A stretch of 64,000 nt of DNA from Wuchereria bancrofti (taxonomy: Eukaryota > Nematoda > Chromadorea > Rhabditida > Onchocercidae). Shown piece by piece: positions 34,901 through 47,000 of this stretch (the stretch's first letter is position 1; each line of letters opens with the position of its first letter). The stretch spans positions 2,920,402 to 2,984,401 of the forward strand of contig SSBO01000007.1 of the NCBI GenBank assembly GCA_005281725.1. The letters run 5' to 3'. Made by a program: the position numbers and the translations under genes. The notes under the pieces were generated by a model. It had not been told where the DNA came from. It did not search any database and saw only the letters and a list, made by a program, of their open reading frames with translations.

Positions 34901-37900
34901 CTTATTTTTAATGCTTTTGCCATAAATGTAGAGGCCTTAATAAGCAAAATTATGACTTGAGTTTTTACAGTCTCCAGAAAAAAGTTCTTTTTTTGCAAAA
35001 GATTACAATGCTATTCGAAGCATAGCAAGTCTTTTGAAACTTTGTAGCCAACTTTGCGTAACATTGTTACACTGGAAACAGTAACGGAACGTTAAAAAAA
35101 ACTCAACAAAATGTGAAAATCTAAAGGTTCTTGAATTGTGCTTTCCAGGAACAACTATTCTAATTCAAGTCTTTGTAACTTCAGAGTTTCACAAAATACA
35201 AAGGTTTGTGACTGCTTACTTCAGTGCGTGGTATTACTCTTATAGGCCGTGAAGGTGGAGTGCGTGGCAGTGTATGGGTTGGTATAAATGCGCTGTGATC
35301 ATCATAGTAATGCAGCGGTTCCTTCTTCTCCAGGAGTAACTCTTCTTCCAACTCGTTCCTACTCAGATCACTAGGACCTGTCTCCAACAGACCTTCTAAT
35401 CTGCTTGCTGCTTTCAATTTATCACTTCGATCTTTGTTTTCGAGTGAATCTTCTTGAGCAAGAAGTTTCTAAAATGGACAAATTCTTTCAATAAATGTTG
35501 GCATATAAAGGCATTCTTTCAACTATAAATATAAACAGATAGTCATAATCACAGCATATGAAGTGAAACAAAAAAAAAAAAAAAAAAACAGATATGAAGT
35601 GAAACAAAAAAGACTTCAAACAGTGAATTGCCGGTTATAAAAATGTAGGGAGGGTTTCATTTTTACCAGTAACTAAAATAATTTTTCAATCGACAGGAAA
35701 ACGATGGCACCAGCGATCTCCCCTCACACGATTTCTTTACAAATAACAAAAAACATTATTCCAAAGAAATACTTGAAGGATATACGCTACGCTAAAGCAC
35801 ATATCAGGAACACAAAATGCGACTCATTTGGTTGCTTGGTAACAAAATGAAAAAAAGAAGGAAGTAACTAAAATGACATAGCGACACCTTTCAAAATACT
35901 TTCTTTCCCAAAGTACTCATTACAATCTGTTTCTCTCATATTATATTTCTAGTCAGTGTCCTCAAAATGACCTCTCATCGCCTTCCTTTAAATTCTATCC
36001 CAGCTTCGGCCATTATTTATGATTTTAATTAATATTATAATCATGAAAAAATCATTCTTTTTTTTTTATTTTGACGACAGTTATTCTGATAGTGCAAAAT
36101 TGAAAAAAAGTTGGTAGTGCACAATCGGAAAAAAATTAGTTTTTGAAAGGCGAAAGCAGTGTTTGCAAAGTTTTCCATCGAAAACCAGTACAAACATTTC
36201 TATAGTTCAACTAGGGAATGGTGAATAAATTAAAAAATGAATTTCCAGGTTTTTTAAAATAATCTCTTTAAAAAAAAAAAGATCTGCATGCTTTTTATAA
36301 AGTTACTGCCTGTTATAACTTATTTATTGTCACAACCCCTTGCCTTCCTATTTTCGAAAACAATGAAGAAAAGCTGATTCACTTAGAGTGTTTAAGAAGT
36401 TGTATTTGTGTACAACTTCGTGAAATGAAAGCTATATTACCGCATAAGGTGCCATCAATAACGACAAGCTGCTCAGTAGCACTGATCGTCCCAGAACAAA
36501 AACTTCTGAATCTGAAGTTGCCAAACATAAGGAGTAATCCGTCTGTGGAACTATACACTGCCCAAGCATTTCAAATGGTTCCCACGAGATTGCACTACAT
36601 TTACTGCAAATAAAAGTAATTAATAATCACTAAATCCAGCTATAAAGTAACTGTACATATTAGAATTGTATCAAATGACTTTTTATATGCAATCGGCGTC
36701 AAATTCATCTAACCAATCAGACAAGAAAAAGCTTTATAAGCTTAAATTAAAGCTTTCTTAAAATTAATGCCATACTATTGAAGACATTTCATTTCTCAGA
36801 TTTCTCCAGCACTCCGTCTTCTCTCGCCTTTACAAATCTTGTTTGTCTCAAAAAAAAAACTAGAAAATGTGAAAAAAAGGTTTTGCAAAACAAACCGGTC
36901 TGTAAGTGTGAGTAGAGCTGAGCCATCATTATGAAAAGTAACTTCTCTGAGCGTACCATCTGCTGGATCACTTTGTGAGACGCATTCTTCGGTATCAATA
37001 TCCCAGAAACGCACCAGTCGGTCCTCGGATCCCGTTGCCAACAAATATTCAGAGGGATGAAAGCATACATGCAATACCTATATTGAGAAGAAAATAGACT
37101 GAAAAATCTAAGTAATTTGACACCCTTAAGAATTTTCGATATCATAATACGTGCTGATACGATAAAATTACTCTATGTAATCAGTGAATCAGATATCTAA
37201 ACAGAAAGTTGGAGAAGAAAATTTGCAAAACTGGTTTTAGACAAATATTCATATTTCCTTATCTGAAAAATTATCGTCAGAAGATGAAAAACACAGTTTC
37301 TGAAGACAAGAAAAAAAAACTTATTTTACAAATATTTTGAAAAAAAGAATCAAATCGAGCAATTTCAGAAAAAACCTAAAACCTCCTGATCACATATTGC
37401 AGAACAGATTTAACTTTTTAATTACACAAGGATCAATCCTCTTTCTTCCCAGTCACAACATTATTGTAGCTGAAGTTCATCAAAACAGATCAATCTTCAC
37501 ACGCCGCTTTCCACTGGCATACATATTGAGCTCAGCTCTTTCGAATAATTAAGGCAAATTCAACTCCAATGATTAGCATAACTATGTAAATTATCCGAAA
37601 CCTGAAAACAAATCTGAGATCCAACTAACCTGAGATGAAGAAGGAAGAGATCTGTACTCCTTGATACGTGGGTCCATTAAACACAAGTGATCAGAGCCTA
37701 GCGCTATAAAAGCATCATTCGGGCTATAACATAAGCAGTTGGCTGAACGATTGAAACGCCGCACTAATACGTTAGCCGGATGTTGCCTTGTATCCCACAG
37801 AGTTACTGTGCAATCAGTAGCTGCCGATGCCCACATATATATGGATCTAAAATTAGTGTAATTCAGTGAGTTTCAACAACCAGCACTATTTTTGTCATCA

Positions 37901-40159
37901 CTATTCCACGTTCAGCTAGTCGCTCTTAGAAAAACGATGAAAATACGGAGAAGAATATGAATTTCAAACCAGATTAATCCAAATGCTTATTTTTATGTTA
38001 ATTAGAAGTTCCAAATAACTAACCTATTACTTTGGGTTATAGAATTAATCTGCCCCTTATGACCAACCAATGTCCGCAATTCACGTCCTGAAATATTGCT
38101 TACAGAATTCCTTCTATTAGTCGTATTCACGTTATCATCACAAACATTAAATGCAAAGATGAAATTAGGAGTACTACAATTGTAGTTTCAAGTCACTCAT
38201 AAAATTTAGAGCTGTACAGGACTCAGCAGAGTTCTGTACAGCTCTAAATTTTAATGAACAGCAGAAGAAATAATAAGCATCTATCGGAGCTTTAATTTTT
38301 ACGCTTATTTTACTGGTTTTTTACGCTTATACTAGCGACATTAAAGAATTTGTTCTCGTTAACCGCCACTTACTCTCCCCTTTTATTTTATTGCAGTAAT
38401 AATTAATAACATAGTGTAACACTATGGTATAAGTGATTTCTAAAGAAGGACTGATTCAGTTTGTTTCTGAAAATGGAGGACAAAATGCAACATTAAGAAA
38501 ATTGCTGCATTTTGAATGGAGTCATGCTCGTGCAATAGGGAAGGGAAACCTTAACTCAATGGATCGTTTTATTTTGTGTTGTGTTATTCGTGATGCTTTC
38601 AGTGCTCACGGAAATGTATATTAATTTTAAGTTACTTTATTTAATTTAGAGGAATTTCAAGTTTTTAAATGATAACTAATAGGCTGATTATCTCCATTCT
38701 TTCTATAAGCAAAAAAAAAAAAAAAAACGTCCACTATAACGGAATATACATCATTAATCTTTCATTTAAAAAAGAAAAAAAAAACTTTGTACAGTAGTAA
38801 TAAAAATGTAAAACTTTGGATGCCAATATATTGCATCTTTGTTTTTATTCTTCAGCCGAATTAAATCTAAACTTCAGAAAAATTAAAAATAGGAAAAGCC
38901 CCAATCTTTTAATCCTCATCATATAAGTAAATCCTTTACTAAGTGGTAGTCTTACTAAATCCTACAGTTAGGATGAATATTAAAACGTTAATTTTTCTAA
39001 CAAACTGCAACTGATGTATTATTTTTCAAAATTCCATGAGATTACAATGTGATATTCGCTTAAAGAACTACTCATTAAAGTAAATCTCTCATGAAAGAAT
39101 TATAAATTCACCAGTTTGGAGATCCATGAGTTTAATGGCAGCTGAGGATGCATAAGCGAGATTTCGTTCATCGTGTGCTAAAGAAATACAGTTCGTAACC
39201 GAAGTTGAAGAGCCATTCGACTTCTGAAATGGAGAGTAGATCAAGTAAGTAAGTAAAAGAGTCTGAATATCTGACCTTAAAAGACCATAAAACGTGGCAA
39301 ATTTTGGATTTTTGGCAGCAAGAGAATCATATCATTTTCTTCGCTGTGTATAGATTAAAGTTGACAATATTATAGAATTCCCTTTCCCACTTTGTTTAGT
39401 ATAATATGAAATTTCAAAGGTCAAAAAATCATAGACAGTAGTACTAAAAATAAACATTAAAGGAGTAAATAACGAGACATTATCTATAAGTCGACGAGAC
39501 AGATGGACTGCTGCCGAACCAACTGTTGTCACAAAAACTAGAGGTAGAATTTTGACTGCAAAATAATCGAGAAAAAGTAGAGGTGATGCTCCTTGTGCAA
39601 GCAAATCATTTACGCACACTGCGACTAAATCTACATTTTTAGTATCATGTTTATTTATTTCTTGAGCCACTAATGCCTCCATACCTATTGCATCGATCAA
39701 AGAAACTAATTCGGTTAGAAATTCGACTGTACAGAAAACTGTAAGATTGTTGCATCAAAAAGATGTCATATTACGGATGACCTTCTTTTAGGTTTCGATA
39801 GGCAGCAGGTCAAGGCAGCAAGTCCACACATCACAACGCATGATTCAAATCCCAGTCCTAATCCCGTTAGATTTATCAACTTTATTTTCACAACATAATT
39901 ATCTGAATTTATATTACTCGAAAAAATATTCTCTCAATACTTCGCTTACCAGATGGTCTTGTTCAGCAGTGGCATTAAACGGATAACACATAAGAGGCGG
40001 ACAAGCGAACACATTTCGTGTTTGTACACCGATAACACCAACAGTTGCAGTATCTTCATTTACTACTCTCTCAACTGAAACTGAGCTTGTCCTTGGAGTT
40101 TCGTTCTTAGAATTTAACACCCCTAATTCAGTTGACTCAGAACAGATAAAAAGAAACAT
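31909..40159 (-). CDS. Katanin p80 regulatory subunit (WD40 + con80)
   Basis: Regulatory and targeting subunit of the microtubule-severing enzyme katanin. Thirteen exons join in phase (40159-39950, 39223-39112, 38087-38024, 37846-37630, 37077-36896, 36603-36441, 35468-35220, 34281-34175, 33777-33674, 33552-33491, 33314-32940, 32526-32411, 32035-31909), giving 695 aa. Exons 2-6 encode WD40 repeats, for example [29 protein letters not shown] and [21 protein letters not shown] low-complexity acidic/Ser-Thr linker follows. The last three exons are the con80 domain that binds katanin p60: [37 protein letters not shown] and a final FTALMQIF. The p80 family is about 650 aa in mammals. Exon 1 (70 aa, no known domain) is the least certain part: its donor (CTG|GTAAGC) and phase fit, but the start could lie elsewhere. 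Confidence 0.88.
32869..33637. repeat. 54-bp dispersed direct repeat in katanin introns
   Basis: Segment 32869-32922 (intron just after the 375-base con80 exon) and segment 33584-33637 (intron before the 62-base exon) are direct copies. They share 50 of 54 bases, including TGAATGAGATTTAGATAAGC. A second small duplication, TAATTTAGTGAAGT at 33326-33339 and 33358-33371, lies between them. Confidence 0.9.
38200..38253. repeat. Near-perfect 24-bp stem hairpin in katanin intron 2
   Basis: The arm AAAATTTAGAGCTGTACAG (38201-38219) is matched without mismatch by its reverse complement at 38234-38252. The pairing extends by one base outward and by four bases inward (one a G-T pair) to a six-base loop, CAGCAG. 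A second short palindrome, ACTACAATTGTAGT, lies just to the left (38173-38186). Confidence 0.9.
38433..38624 (+). other. Unexplained 63-codon open frame in katanin intron 2
   Basis: On the strand opposite katanin, an uninterrupted frame of ordinary-looking codons runs through 38433-38624 (it contains [17 protein letters not shown] and [15 protein letters not shown]). There is no ATG at its start. It is flanked by a possible acceptor (ATTTCTAAAG at about 38445) and a possible donor (AAT|GTATAT at about 38616). It could be an orphan exon or relic of another gene. I do not recognise the family. Confidence 0.3.
39480..39720 (-). pseudogene. PurM/AIRS-like (phosphoribosylaminoimidazole synthetase) relic
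   Basis: Inside katanin intron 1, on the same strand, an open stretch reads ...[17 protein letters not shown] and then [20 protein letters not shown]. This is the unmistakable core of AIR synthetase (PurM, or the AIRS domain of animal GARS-AIRS-GART), which makes aminoimidazole ribotide in purine synthesis. The preceding substrate-loop motif, normally DGVGTK-like, reads DAIGME. After FLDYFAV the GKLD motif is garbled (KILP), while weaker similarity continues ([16 protein letters not shown]). No in-phase splice sites would include it in the katanin mRNA without a stop, and no other PurM segments flank it. I call it a decayed fragment, either a remnant of a lost host gene or an insertion of endosymbiont DNA. 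Confidence 0.7.
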
Positions 40160-43100
40160 CCATATAAGTTAGACATGAGAACCTAATCATAGAAAATTAC
40201 AATCACTTGTTCTACTACATGATATAAGCAATGTTCAGATAACTTCAAGAAAATAATAAACATACATAGAGACTGCATGTGCAGGAGCCCATCCGTCCAA
40301 TCGGATATCACCAATCACCAATGAATAATAAACTATAATTTTCAATACATTTGAAGTAAAATTCTTTATTTTCACTTATCTCTGGAAAACGTACGCAACC
40401 AAACATGCAGGTTTCGACAATAAAAATAATAAAAGGGCTCTTGAGAAATCTTTCACATTAATCATTTTCGATTAATTCAATTCATAAAAGTTAATCTCAA
40501 AGATTAGAATTAAAAAAACTTAACTAACCTTACCATGTTATGGCAAAGTTAGCTAAATGTAGTAATTGAATTGGGAACGCTTGTTGGCAATGTATACAGG
40601 AGCTAATTGTCACTCAGTCCGTTGATAAAAAAAATGTAGGAAGGAGAGGAGAAGACACTGCAGTAATGTATGACGCTGTCACAGCTACTGCATGCATGAT
40701 ATGAAAGAATAAATAAATAAAATACTACGCAGACGGCGAAGTCGGTGGAGAGACAGGCAAATGACCAGTGTCGTCATCATCAATCTGTCATACTAGAGGT
40801 ATGCAAATCGATTATGTAATACAGAATTCAGCGGGAAGTATGATGTTTTTGATGAATACCAAATACTCTGAGAAAGACCGGAAGCAGTCCACCTCAATAT
40901 TCAACTTCATTTGTCGATACTTGAACGACGCATGACCTTAACTTTCCAGAAATAAAAAATCCTAATGTTTCACCTCGGATGCACTACAAAAATATTCCAT
41001 CATTTATTAAGTCATTCCGTATATTGCGTTACAAACTTTCCTGCAAGAGTGCAAGAGAAAAAGTCTGATAATGGTTGATGGCCGAGATTACTCATCAACA
41101 CAAAACAAGGCTTTATAGCTATATTATTCAACATTCTAACCTTTGCTTAGAGCTAAGCTACAATTTTCAACATTCCAACTTTTCTCTTTAGATCTAAATG
41201 AAGAAAGAGTTTCTTTTGCAAATCAAACTAAACAACTTTTGTTTCCTAGAACAAAATGTAAACGTGAATATCAAATGAACACATTTTGCGGCTTGTAAAT
41301 CAAAGTTTTAGTGGGAACAAACGGTGGTTAGTCAACCCGATCAACTAACGAAAATCAGTCCTAGTGATTATATCACAAATAAATACATCCCTTGGTGGAA
41401 TTACTTATGCCTCTCAAGGCCATTTTTCTGCAATATGGAAAAAACAATAAGCTAACTATGATATGATACTTATAATATGGTACATAGAAAAGTGCTTTTT
41501 TCTAACTCAAATTCTATCCACCTTCAAAAAGTATAACCTTGAAGAAAATATCGCTGACTTAATCTCATGAATTCCTGAAGACATTTAGATCCAAATTGCA
41601 CAGTTATACATATCATCTGATAAGGAATGCCAGTGGAAAAAGTTTTACTCTTTAATCCCCATGTTTTTCCTGTAGAATGTTAGGTAAATTCTGAGGGTGA
41701 AACAGCATTTGTCCTACCAAATTCCTATTCACAAAAAGAAATAATTAAATGACAAGTTAGCATAAAAAAGATAGACAAAAAATTTGAACCTAAAGAAAAC
41801 AAACGGAGCTGGAAAACTTCTATTTTCATATTCAAGTCATTAATGATAAACTGCTCTAACGCTATTCAAATGCAAATGCCTGAAAATTAATGAAAAAGTC
41901 TGAAATGACAGTTAGTACACAAAAATTGCTGGGAAAAACTAGTTCTGCAGAAATGCTTTAAACATCACAAACAAGTTAAATGATAACTGAATGGAAAGGA
42001 ATAGCAATGAAAACGTAAAACCATAGGTATGTCGTTGTTAGTTTAGATCGTGCACGTGCTGAGCCAACATGACAGCGCTTTTGATTTTATAACCACAGTA
42101 GTTTGAAGTGCTGACAATTTTTTTTAAAAACCAGTTCGATAAACAGAAAAAGGAGTGAGTTGCAGTGCGAAGTTCATTTCATCCTTGAAACACCACAAGA
42201 TAACAAAAGAGGAAAAGATGGAATTAAAGCTCACAGAGCTGTAACTCTTTGAATCACTACTATCTACACTGTAGACAGTTTATCCTTCATAGAAAAGCTA
42301 TCTGTGAAGGGACACCATGAAACTCTTATACAATGAAATCAAAAATTTTTGAAAATCTGAAGTGGAATTAAAGAATGGCAAGTAAGGTACAATCTAGCGA
42401 ATTACTAAAGGAATGGCTGAATTCTCAAGAAGAGATGGAAGATTGATGGATGAACCTTGCAAAAATAAAACGACGACACAATTTGGAAGCGAGATGAAGA
42501 AAACCGTGAAAGGAAGTCAACATGTGCATTGTTATATGACATTTGAATCAAACCTCTAACATTTAGGCCTATGACATCACCTTCCTTAGCAGCTCATTCA
42601 CATCGGTTGCTGGTCGCTAATTTGTGTTTTTACGTTCTGTTACTTCACGTGAACAAAGAATGCGCCGTCCAAAAATCTATAAAATTGCGAATGAGAGAAA
42701 ATTAAGCTGTTTGATGGCATCAGATCAATATGTAAAGCTCGGGGTGTTTATGCGTAGTTTAAACTCTCACACACGACCGGAAGATGTAAACAATGAACAG
42801 CTGCAAATGACACAATTCAACGGGAAAAGAACTAAAGATTTTTGATGCTGTAGTACATAGAACGGTCAAAATGCTGAAAACTTAAACATTACACGAATCG
42901 ACAGGACGTATTATTCAACCTTTTCTTTAAGCAGAACTGAGATGAGAGGAAAAGTCAGTGGATGAAGCTGGATTAGTAAGAAATTTAGATGAAGAAATGA
43001 AATACACAACAAACACACTGCATCTCAAGTCTACTAACAAAGATTTTGGAAATTCTTTTCCTGAGAGTATGTTAATTCATGAATCAGTCATAGAAATCAA

Positions 43101-43550
43101 AAGACTTCCAATGAAATTATTTTCCACAAACCATAATTTAAAACATATGTGGCGTATGAGTATAACAATGTTTATGTCGTTTAATAGAATCATTTTGAGG
43201 ACGTAAGAATAACAAACTGTGGATATCCTGGAGAAATACACAGTGAAAGATTGCTAGTTTAAAGTTTAAGAGCTTTTGGTTTATTCTGGCCCATCTGAAA
43301 AAATCGATAGCTCATGCTGAATATTCAAGCAATCATGAAATTCAACAAATGCACTCATTTTTATCCATTTCTAGGGAAAACATCGATAAGTGGATGAGTG
43401 TTAACAGCGCACACCAAATATTGCAAAAATGATGAAACTGATCTTAATAGGTAGTGGAAGTGGATGGCTCGCATTTGGGTTATTATTCCCATCAGGGAGG
43501 ATTTGGTGGGAAGTTATAGTTTCCCGTGGAATATTTGGATGAAATTAAGA
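40160..43550. other. Upstream of katanin, no confident gene
   Basis: This is the presumed promoter side of the katanin gene. A moderately GC-richer patch with CpG lies at about 40640-40800. Open frames at 42624-42845 and 42958-43206 have no ATG or recognisable domain that I can support. Nothing else was identified. Confidence 0.4.
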
Positions 43551-44060
43551 GAAACAATGGAAGAACAGAGTGAGGGAAGCGTGACACTTTAAGGCAGAGT
43601 CGCCGCAAAGTCTTTTTGAGACATCAAACGAGCAGAAGCAACAAGACAATACATTAGGCCGTCCAGGCTGACAGAAGGTAATCTATTGCTGCGATGCCTG
43701 GCACTGTCACTACTCTTCCCGTACAGCTAGCTAATTCGATGAAAGCGAGCTACGTTTATGCCTCTGCCAGTGCCCGTGTCTACGTTTATGTTGACACAGC
43801 ACGCACGTACATAGCAGCGCACGCAACAAGCATGACAATAGCAGGTGACGGCGGTGATCGGTGGATTCAGTGTTCAGTGATGGAGCCAAGGGAAAATATC
43901 GGGACTACTGGTGGAGATGGGCAGTACTATTCACACAGCTCTGAGTAAGGCCATATGACATAAGGCTTTATTGCAGATAGAATTGAAGACTGCGAGACAG
44001 AGAAAAAGAGAGAGAGAGAAGGGAGAAGCAGAGATATTCGACTAGTGATATCACAGTGAT
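43551..44060. promoter_or_regulatory. GC-rich patch with purine tract
   Basis: From about 43570 to 43960 the sequence is richer in G+C and CpG than its surroundings, with repeats such as CTACGTTTATG (two copies at about 43749-43795). It is followed by a GAGA-rich tract at about 43999-44025. An 84-codon plus-strand frame crosses it but has an odd composition (alternating Tyr, Val, Ala). I favour a regulatory or non-coding element over a protein. Confidence 0.3.
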
Positions 44061-47000
44061 TAGTGATTTATGTGTACTACTCAAATTCTCCTTCCAAAAT
44101 ATTTGACGTTACACATTTGTCCTCCGCCAGCTGTTGAACACAAGAAAGTAAGGAAGTCCCTGTGATTTTTAGGTTTCCTTTCGATCAGCTGCATTTGACA
44201 GCTATTAGTTGTGTGAAGCGCTGAATATCTGGATGAATTCATTCAGGAGAGAACATGAAGTGGTTTAATGGTAAAAAAAATTAAATTCAGATCTTGCATT
44301 AAATTGCTAATCATTAAAATGTTCTAATGATTCTTGATGTAAATAGAACGACATAAGGATATATTTCCAACAAATTAACCTTTTAACAATTCACCTTTAC
44401 TATATCGTTAACATGACACTTCGTCGTTGTAAGCATAAAAAAACAAACATATTGTTATTAAAAAAAATCGCAATCCAGGTGCTGCTGCTGTTTAAAAATA
44501 AACAACTTATATTTGGATTTGTGAAATAAACGGGAGACTGCTAAGAGCAGAATTTGTGAATTGTTTGGAATTATAATAAAAATAAAATCATTGAATTCTA
44601 CTGCATCACTATGTGGAAGCTTTAATAAATAAATTGGGTCAACCGATCAGTCTTCGTTTAAATGTGACAAGAATTGCCTGGTACCATTGAAAAGAAACAT
44701 AACAACCTGTCAAGATGTCGTATTCAGATAAGCTGCCAAATAATCAATGAACTTCACTTAACCTTTTATTATCGTTTTTAACATCAAACAAATTTTAAAA
44801 AACGATGAAAGGGAAAATGTATATAATGAAAAATAAAATGGTTGGATAGTCACCAACTGCAGTTAATTGCTATCACAAATTACACATTAATGATAATAAG
44901 TTCGAACATTGTCTCCTGTTTTCTTACCTTGTAAAAATTTCTAAGATTTGTTTCTAATTTTTCATTTCCTTGAAAATTCCTCAAACAAATACGATCTTGC
45001 AAATAAACAATCAAGAATCTGTTTATTGCTGCCATTTTTCATCTTTTATAGTGAAATTTTGGAAACGACATATGAAATTTTTGAAAAGTTAGAAGGTGAG
45101 AAATGACTTTTATCCAAATAATTTTAAAATGAAGAAGAAAAATTTCTGAATTTGGTTGATTTCTAATTATTATCGTTTGCATAACATGCTATATACATTT
45201 TGCATTACATGAACACACTTGTCTACTAATGATAACAGTCTCCTTTTTCCATTGCCGACAACAATGCTGAAGATAAGCAATCAGGGCTGGCGAGTAGCAC
45301 TATCCCATCTCATTTACCTTATTTCTACTAAATCATGTGCTGACCTGTTTGAAAATCAAAATTTGAAGGAAATATGTGAAGGTGGAAGGTATGGAAGAGA
45401 TGCTTTAATACAGTCCAGTGGTAATGACTCAGCTAATGCCAGTGCAAAACAATAATTTAACCACAGTGACAAAAAAAGAAATAGGTTCATGAAGGCCAGC
45501 CAGGTATTTCAACATTAGGCACATTAGAATTATGATGCCTGATACTAAGCACGGTATAGGAGAAAGAAACGAATGCAATTGTAAAAATATAATGGAATTT
45601 ACACTTTTTCATTTTTTATAGGAAGAGATAAATGTTGTGACCCGAAAGTGTCAAGCTATCTAACTAAACAACGAAGTTTTTTGGGAACATTTTTCATTTT
45701 TTTTTATTATTGTATTTGAACTGTCAACAGATGACTCATTCAAAAGGCAACTTTTCGTTTGTAAATCATTTTGGCCTTTTATCACAGTGACAATAAATAT
45801 TTGCTATCATGCACCAATTTCTCTAGAGTCAAATTCAAAAAATTAAGATGAACTTTGTGAATTCCTACTGTTCATTTATTAATGCTCAATTCAAATCTCT
45901 TTTGAAAAGCCAATAAAATCCATAAATCAATCTTGATTGTTCGAATATGTAAAGAAAAAAGAAATGTTTTATAACCCAGCTGCACAAATATTAATAGTAT
46001 TGGTAACGCTATTAGATTGCTTTAAGTGAATGTCAGATTAAATAGCATTTTTCTTGAGATTTGAATTTCTATTTAAAATTTATCTGAACAAATGAGCCTA
46101 ACTAGGAATTTTTGTTTGCCTTTTAACCTTAGAACTATTACTACGTGATCATAATGTTTTCAAAGCAACGAAATATGTTTATAATTTTCTTAAATATGTA
46201 CAAACAAAGATGCATGACAATTCAATAATTTAACTGCAAAATATAAAACTTCGAATATTCTGCTAGAACTTGAAAATTTTCAACATATTTTCAAACATAA
46301 ATATGCTTCTTTCAAAAAAGTTTTAAATAAAATAAATTTAATAAGTAATTTTAGTAAATTTTAATAAGAAATTCTCAAAATTGAATAATGGAATGAAATT
46401 TACATTCCTCTTTCACTTATCCTTATCCTTCCTTATTCACAACAATTCATGTAACTCCAATATCTGTCGAGAATAATCTCTTGATGTCCTAAATGCGGCC
46501 ACAGCAGGATGTACGTACCACCACATCCTTTTAATATATGTCTATAATAAATTATATCTTTTATTATATGTCTAATAAAGTGCATACAAATAAATTGTTA
46601 ACTTTCAAACAACTTTTTAGAAGTTTGGGTGATAAATCTTCGAGAATCGATCTACAGATCTACTGGTTTAATTCAATAAATTAATAATCCTTCTCCATAT
46701 TTTCCCGTATACACTGCACCATTCGTTTCTTTTAGCTGCTAACCAATCCTTTATTTATCAACAGCGATACCAATTGCAGTTGGAATCAATGAAATAAATA
46801 AAATAAACATTCTGAAAACTTTTAATAAGTTTTGAATGGTTTCGGTGATTTTAATCTGTAAAAGGTGAATTAAATCTAGCTGAAATCTAAATAATAATGA
46901 AATATAAAACAGAATTTTACTGACCCTACTGCATTTCTTTAGCATTTGAGGGAAAGTTTGCGCTTGAGTTTAGTGAATAGTATCATTGCGCTTAAATATA

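Noticed and set aside
39332..39480. Continuation of the AIRS-like frame downstream
   Set aside because: Beyond about 39480 the translation no longer resembles PurM/AIRS, so it was not included in the relic.
43694..43948. 84-codon frame in a GC-rich patch
   Set aside because: Composition is explained by the GC-rich patch and repeats; no domain and no splice partners.
45219..45455. 78-codon plus-strand frame
   Set aside because: Starts without ATG at its 5' end, has no recognisable family and no paired splice sites; it could be chance.
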